From assembly GCF_003465825.1 (NCBI RefSeq), contig NZ_QSBV01000006.1, positions 46,435 through 110,434 on the forward strand: DNA of 64,000 nt, written 5' to 3'. A program made the position numbers and the translations under genes. Positions within the stretch are counted from its first letter, which is position 1. Each line of letters begins with the position of its first letter. The notes below the pieces were generated by a model. It saw nothing but the letters and a program-made list of their open reading frames with translations. It did not search any database and was not told where the DNA came from. Origin of the DNA: Collinsella sp. AF02-46-1 (GTDB taxonomy: Bacteria > Actinomycetota > Coriobacteriia > Coriobacteriales > Coriobacteriaceae). Positions 59,753 through 64,000 of the stretch are shown piece by piece.

Positions 59753-60199
59753 CTAGAGCTCCAGGCGCTCCTCGCTGCCGTCGATATCGCAGAAGCGGGC
59801 GGCGATGTTGCGCACCGAGAAAAACGCAAGGCGACCGTCATTGGCGCTCTCGTGGTCTTCGCCGATGCCCACCATGTGCTTAAAGCCGGCTTGGCGCACC
59901 CGGTCGCTCACGACCGCGTCGTCCTCGAGCGCGGCCTCGCCGGTCAGCACAATCCAACACTCCCCCGGTTTCCAACCCGAAACCTCAAGCTTGGGGTTCG
60001 TGCTGAGCTCGGCCCACACGTCCTTATCGCGCGAGGTGCAAAACCACAGCTTGCCATCATCGACCATGGCAAACGAGAACGGCCTCACGCGCGGCTGATG
60101 TCCGTCCGTCACGTCAATCGTGGCGAGATACCACGCCGGAATACGCCTAAGATACGAACAGGCGCGCTCGAGCTGCGCCGTGCGGTCGTTGTCGGTCAT
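59753..60199 (-). CDS. Pyridoxamine 5'-phosphate oxidase-fold protein, paralogue 2
   Basis: A 148-residue sister of the next gene: IPAWYLATIDVTD, PRVRPFSFAMVDDGKLWFCT and KDVWAEL correspond closely to the neighbour's segments, then the sequences diverge in the C-terminal half. The split-barrel fold and lack of signal peptide indicate a cytosolic flavin-binding protein. Located 30 bp downstream of ecfT, so it might be in the same transcript as the riboflavin transporter. Confidence 0.8.
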   Translation of the reverse strand: MTDNDRTAQLERACSYLRRIPAWYLATIDVTDGHQPRVRPFSFAMVDDGKLWFCTSRDKDVWAELSTNPKLEVSGWKPGECWIVLTGEAALEDDAVVSDRVRQAGFKHMVGIGEDHESANDGRLAFFSVRNIAARFCDIDGSEERLEL

Positions 60200-60229
60200 A
60201 GGAACCCCTTTCCTGCGCTCGAATCGCGC

Positions 60230-61030
60230 CTAAACAAGTTGAAGATTGATGACGATGACGCAGATGAGCAGCAGCATCGTCACCACCGCTGCCAGCGCAT
60301 CGCCGCGGCCAAACACAAGCGTATGCAGGCGCGTTCGGCCCTGTTCGCCATGATAACAACGGGCATCCATGGCGGCAGACAGCGTTTCGGCATGACGGAA
60401 CACCCCCGTGAACAGCGGAATCGCCACACTGCCGAGCATACGCACGCCGCCGAGCGGGCCTCCCGTCACGCGCGCACCGCGGCTCGCCTGCGCATCGGCC
60501 GTCTGCTTTATCTCGGTGGCAAACTGCGGCATAAAGCGCAGCGCGATACCCATAATCATACCGAGCTCGTGCGCAGGAAGTCCCACACGCGCAAACGGCG
60601 CGAGCAGGCGCTCAAAGCCCGCGGTGAGGTCGAGCGTCGGTGTGGTGAGCGTAATGGCGCTCATGCCGGCCATCATCAAGGTCAGGCGGCACGCCATAAA
60701 GGCGGCGGAATGTAACGAGCCCTCGCTTATCTGCAAAAAGCCGAGCTGCCACAGAATGCGCCCGCTCTGGTCGGAAAACAGGTTGAGCACCGCGACCACC
60801 GCGACGATCGCCAGCAGCGGCGCCATCGATGACAGGACGCGACGAGCCGGCACCCGGGACACGGTATAGATCAGGACGACGAAGATTGCGACCGGGACCA
60901 GTCCGCGGAAGCTGTTGACCGTGAGCGTCGTGATCAGAAACACAAAGCCCAAGAGCAACTTGGTTCGCGGGTCCATGCGGTGGATTGCACTATCGCCGGG
61001 ATAGTAGCTGCCAAACGAAAACGCCTCCAT
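60230..61030 (-). CDS. ecfT: ECF transporter transmembrane component EcfT
   Basis: A 266-residue membrane protein with about five hydrophobic segments and the coupling helices bearing Ala-Arg-Gly-like signatures (QASRGARVTGG and AMDARCYHGEQGRTRL, where the family uses ARG motifs to contact the ATPases). It couples ATP hydrolysis by EcfA to substrate binding by S components. Its ATG shares one base with the EcfA stop (TAATG). Second half of the operon ribU-ecfA-ecfT. Confidence 0.92.
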   Translation of the reverse strand: MEAFSFGSYYPGDSAIHRMDPRTKLLLGFVFLITTLTVNSFRGLVPVAIFVVLIYTVSRVPARRVLSSMAPLLAIVAVVAVLNLFSDQSGRILWQLGFLQISEGSLHSAAFMACRLTLMMAGMSAITLTTPTLDLTAGFERLLAPFARVGLPAHELGMIMGIALRFMPQFATEIKQTADAQASRGARVTGGPLGGVRMLGSVAIPLFTGVFRHAETLSAAMDARCYHGEQGRTRLHTLVFGRGDALAAVVTMLLLICVIVINLQLV

Positions 61031-62934
61031 TAGCAGCCCTCCTCTCGCGCGACCGTCTTGGATTTAGCAATGTCCGCGACGTTAGAAGGACCGTCCGAGC
61101 GACCGATTAGCAGGTCCACCAACTCGTCTGCCAGCGACTCAACCGTATAGAGCCCGCCGCAACGCAGCGGCACGCCCGCTTCCGCAAGCGCCAGCGCCAT
61201 GCGCTGGGCAGCGGGAACACCCAAGCCGATTGATTTAAGCTCATCCGCACGCGCAAAAACCTGAGCGGGCGTGCCCTCGGCAAACACCGAGCCCTCGTTC
61301 ATCACGACAATACGGTCGCAGCAATTGGCAAGGTCATCCATGCTGTGTGAGACCATGACGACGGTCAGGCCCCCATGGTGAAGTCGATCGATGAGCTCCA
61401 GGAAATCGCTGCGCGCCGCCGGATCGAGCCCCGCCATGGGCTCATCGAGTACCAGGACCTCGGGCTCCATGGCAAGCACGCCGGCAAACGCCACGCGCCG
61501 CTGTTGGCCACCCGAAAGCTCAAAGGGGCTCTTGTCGCCCACCGTGGCCAGGTCGAGGCCCACGCGCGCGAGCGATGACTCAACGCGGCGGGCAACCTCG
61601 ACCTGCGACAAACCAAGGTTATGCGGACCAAACGCCACGTCCTGTGCCACGGTCTCGGCAAACAGCTGACGCTCTGGATACTGAAACACCACGCCGACCT
61701 TTGCCTTAACCGCGGCGGCATCTTTCTTGTTTGCCAGGTCGAGCCCCAACGCGTAAACGGAACCCTCCTGGGGACGAATCAGGCCGTTGAGATGCTGAAC
61801 CAGCGTCGACTTACCCGAACCGGTATGGCCCGCAAGGCCCAGGAACTCGCCACGGCGCACCGTTAGCGATACATCACGCAGTGCCCACGGACTGCTGGGG
61901 TCGTTGCCCCAAAGGGCTTGCTTGTTCGATTTGCCCGCAACAGCTGAGCGCTTGTGCCAGCGACGACGCTCGCGGGCGCTCAGCAAATAGCTATACGAAA
62001 GGTGCGAAATCTCGATGACGGGCTCCAGCGCGTCTGCGCTATCGATTGCAGAGGAGACGTTGTCGGGAATACGAGGATCGGATGCGAAAGGCCGCCCGGC
62101 GATGTCTGTCCTACTCCGCTCGGCATAAGCCTGCGCTATATCGGCGACCATATCCGCCTCGCGCACCTGTGCGCAAATGGGCACGCCCTTCGCGCGAAGC
62201 GCCCTGCCAAGACAGCACGATGCCGGCATATCCAGGTTCAGCCGCGCGAGTTCGTCCGCCTGCGTCAAGATCTCCTCGGGCGCACCGAGCATGGCGACGC
62301 GGCCCGCTTGGAAGACGGCAACGCGATCGGCCTCAGCGGCCTCTTCCATAAAGTGCGTAATCATCACGATGGTCATACCGCGTTCGTGCAGCGCGTGGCA
62401 GGCCTTCATAAGGCCCTTGCGCCCGCGCGGATCGAGCATCGAGGACGCCTCGTCCAATATGAGCACGCGCGGCTCCATGGCGAGAACGCCGGCAAGCGCC
62501 ACACGCTGCTTTTGTCCGCCCGAAAGCGCATGGGTCTCGTGGCGCTCAAAGCCCACCAGGCCCACGGCCTTCAGCGCCTCGCGAACACGCTGCGCGATCT
62601 GGGCCGATTCGACCCCTAAGTTCTCGGGACCAAACGCAACATCGTCCTCGACAAGCGTCGCCACAAGCTGGTCGTCGGGATTCTGGAACACCATGCCCGC
62701 AGTCGAACGGATGTCGTAGACCAGCTCGAGATCGGACGCGTCCATGCCGTTGACGCGCACCGTTCCCGCATCGGGCTGCAGCAGCGCGTTCAAATGCTTG
62801 GCAAACGTCGACTTGCCCGACCCGTTTCCGCCGAGAATGCAGAAAAACTCGCCATCCTCGATGTTCAGATCGATGCCATCGAGCGCCGGTGTGGCACCGT
62901 CATAACTAAAGGAAACGCCCCGACACTCAATCAT
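61030..62934 (-). CDS. ecfA: Fused double ECF ATPase (EcfA1-EcfA2 in one chain)
   Basis: A 634-residue protein with two full ABC ATPase domains, which are normally separate EcfA1 and EcfA2 subunits. Domain 1 (about 1-275): GGNGSGKST, ALSGGQKQRVALAG, VLILDEASSMLDPRG and MITHFMEE. A linker of about 40 residues follows, and domain 2 (about 305-600): GHTGSGKST, ELSGGQQRRVAFAG, VLVLDEPMAGLDPAAR and MVSHSMDD. The Walker B Glu is kept in both. It overlaps ribU by four bases (ATGA) and ecfT by one, so all three are coupled. Confidence 0.93.
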   Translation of the reverse strand: MIECRGVSFSYDGATPALDGIDLNIEDGEFFCILGGNGSGKSTFAKHLNALLQPDAGTVRVNGMDASDLELVYDIRSTAGMVFQNPDDQLVATLVEDDVAFGPENLGVESAQIAQRVREALKAVGLVGFERHETHALSGGQKQRVALAGVLAMEPRVLILDEASSMLDPRGRKGLMKACHALHERGMTIVMITHFMEEAAEADRVAVFQAGRVAMLGAPEEILTQADELARLNLDMPASCCLGRALRAKGVPICAQVREADMVADIAQAYAERSRTDIAGRPFASDPRIPDNVSSAIDSADALEPVIEISHLSYSYLLSARERRRWHKRSAVAGKSNKQALWGNDPSSPWALRDVSLTVRRGEFLGLAGHTGSGKSTLVQHLNGLIRPQEGSVYALGLDLANKKDAAAVKAKVGVVFQYPERQLFAETVAQDVAFGPHNLGLSQVEVARRVESSLARVGLDLATVGDKSPFELSGGQQRRVAFAGVLAMEPEVLVLDEPMAGLDPAARSDFLELIDRLHHGGLTVVMVSHSMDDLANCCDRIVVMNEGSVFAEGTPAQVFARADELKSIGLGVPAAQRMALALAEAGVPLRCGGLYTVESLADELVDLLIGRSDGPSNVADIAKSKTVAREEGC

Positions 62935-63521
62935 GCGCGGCCTTTGACCTGGTCCTTCTTGGGTGTGATGAGGTTGGAGACCGCCTTGTACACCGCCAAT
63001 GTCAACACCGAGTTGAGCACGGTCTTGATGAGGTTAAACGGCAGCACGGCAGGAATCATGAGCGGGGCGATCACATCGACCGAGCCATACCAGAACCAAA
63101 CGCCGATGGTCAGATTCGCAACCATGGACAGCGCCGTGGCGGCAATAACGCCCAGCACCAGGCCAATCACGGCACCCTTATAGGTATGCATCTTTTGGTA
63201 GACGATAGCCGCAGGCAGAATATAGCCCAGCGTGGCAACCAAGTTCATAAGCGCACCGACCCAATCGCCCGTGGTAAGCGCATGGATAACGATCGCCATG
63301 GCGGCAACGGCAGTACCGGCACCAGGACCGTACGCAAACCCGCACACCATCGCCGGCACCAGCGACGGGTCATAGGTCAAAAACGGCGCCGAAGGAAGGA
63401 TGGGCAGCTGCACATACATAAACAGGGCGCCCAAGGCGCACATGAGCGCCATGGTAACGAGCTGTTTGGTGCTCCACCTATTCGTGTTCTCAAAATGGAT
63501 ATGCTGCGACTGTTCAGACAT
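62931..63521 (-). CDS. ribU: Riboflavin ECF transporter S component RibU
   Basis: A 196-residue membrane protein with about six hydrophobic segments. The N-terminal coupling motif KQLVTMALMCALGALFMY and the extracellular loop PSAPFLTYDPSLVPAM, with Pro and aromatic residues, are as in RibU. It captures riboflavin outside and releases it inside when docked to EcfT. The FMN riboswitch in front of it supports this assignment over other S components. ATG 63521 has AGGTGA next to it; the ORF begins upstream at a weaker start. Confidence 0.9.
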   Translation of the reverse strand: MSEQSQHIHFENTNRWSTKQLVTMALMCALGALFMYVQLPILPSAPFLTYDPSLVPAMVCGFAYGPGAGTAVAAMAIVIHALTTGDWVGALMNLVATLGYILPAAIVYQKMHTYKGAVIGLVLGVIAATALSMVANLTIGVWFWYGSVDVIAPLMIPAVLPFNLIKTVLNSVLTLAVYKAVSNLITPKKDQVKGRA

Positions 63522-63532
63522 AAGATCACCTG

Positions 63533-63721
63533 CCTCTTTCATCCGGACTCTAACCGTTGGTACTGGGATCTCACCAGTTCAGCCGGCATGCGAACCAACG
63601 CACACACGGGTCGCGGACTCATCGGCTCGGTCGCAGGCACTTTACCTGCGCCACGGCGCCCCTTTGACACCGCCCGATTTACCGCCAGTGGGGAATTCCA
63701 CCCCGCCCTGAAACAGCGAGG
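63533..63721 (-). promoter_or_regulatory. FMN (RFN) riboswitch controlling ribU-ecfA-ecfT
   Basis: On the minus strand the conserved blocks occur in order: AGGGCGGGGTGGAATTCCCC then ACTGGCGGT, GAGCCGATGAGTCCGCGACC, and CTGGTGAGATCCCAGTACC with AACGGTTAGAGTCCGGATGA at the 3' end. P1 pairs CCTC...TTTC with GAAAGAGG. The ribosome site of ribU follows within 2-8 bases, so translation control by FMN is likely. No separate terminator was found. Confidence 0.93.
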
Positions 63722-63724
63722 AAA

Positions 63725-63752
63725 AGTGTAGCACGAGGGAAGACAGGTGCAA
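63725..63752 (-). promoter_or_regulatory. Promoter for the FMN riboswitch and ribU operon
   Basis: Minus strand TTGCAC, 16 nt, TACACT; about 4-8 bases after it the riboswitch P1 begins, matching an expected transcription start. Confidence 0.65.
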
Positions 63753-64000
63753 GTATGCCGAGGATAATTTATGACGGGGATCAGTTACCGCAACAACCAC
63801 GTTCCCCACCCATCCCAAAGTAACGCGCCTTTCGCGCAAAGCGCGAAACAGCGACCGGGACACGTACCCCTATCAACCACGTCCTCCGCCCACGCCGACC
63901 TCAAGGCCGTAAACGCAGGGGATCCGGGGGCGTGACGGGGGTTTCTCTCCGGAACATTCCACACTGATATCTTCTGTATTGAAGACGTCGATGATGCACC
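63753..64000. other. Unannotated right edge
   Basis: No gene can be supported in the last 250 bp. The open frame on the minus strand runs through the riboswitch and is not real. A short palindrome CCGGAACATTCC-like element near 63952 may belong to a promoter of a gene right of the window. Confidence 0.4.

Noticed and set aside
63642-63863. 73-residue minus-strand ORF before ribU
   Set aside because: It overlaps the FMN aptamer and the promoter, and has no ribosome site.

Overview
The window is GC-rich, densely coded chromosomal DNA of an actinobacterial type. Gene content and order (secE-nusG-rplK-rplA, tRNA-tuf, ECF riboflavin uptake, HipBA, argCJBD) suggest a gut Coriobacteriia member, most likely Collinsella or a close relative. 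This assignment rests on protein character and remembered gene order, not on a search.

Layout. 0-5.7 kb: a partial DDAH-type hydrolase, a GntR/FCD regulator, an alpha/beta hydrolase, a lone PTS EIIA, asnS and a WYL regulator. 5.9-8.8 kb: a lipoprotein/permease/ATPase ABC importer of the TrpXYZ type. 9-14.4 kb: an MscS channel, an unusual cytosolic ParB-like/BMP-domain protein translationally coupled to a metallophosphoesterase, and an ECF sigma factor with a DUF4179 membrane partner. 14.6-16.1 kb: a collapsed leucine operon, with leuA and leuB fragments fused by deletion behind an apparently intact Leu-codon attenuator. 16.2-20.6 kb: rplA, rplK, nusG, secE, tRNA-Trp, rpmG, tuf and tRNAs Met, Thr and Tyr. 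20.6-25.3 kb: a repeat array, a GmrSD-like restriction protein, tRNA-Thr and a fused HTH/HipA-like kinase with a large palindromic operator. 25.3-31 kb: NYN nuclease, rlmB, cysS, ispF, ispD and disA. 31-36.3 kb: a Mn riboswitch with mntP, hipBA, a dipeptidase and a RelB/PIN toxin-antitoxin pair. 36.3-53.3 kb: clpC, a ThrE-type exporter, lysS with an extra tRNA-binding domain, greA, tatA, ispE, veg, dtd, an XTPase, rph, murI, a HAD phosphatase, murE and asnB. 53.4-54.1 kb: tRNA-Val followed by a tandem duplication scar. 54.1-59.1 kb: argCJBD behind two ARG boxes. 59.3-63.7 kb: two PPOX-fold paralogues, then FMN riboswitch, ribU, a fused double EcfA and ecfT.

Most of the sequence is housekeeping. 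The noteworthy parts are the decayed leucine operon under a preserved attenuator, the ParB/BMP-metallophosphoesterase pair, three toxin or kinase modules with clear operators, and at least three families of dispersed hairpin repeats whose stems covary between copies. One repeat pair (57 of 60 bases identical) brackets the sigma/anti-sigma module. No rRNA, CRISPR array, intact transposase or integrase was seen.
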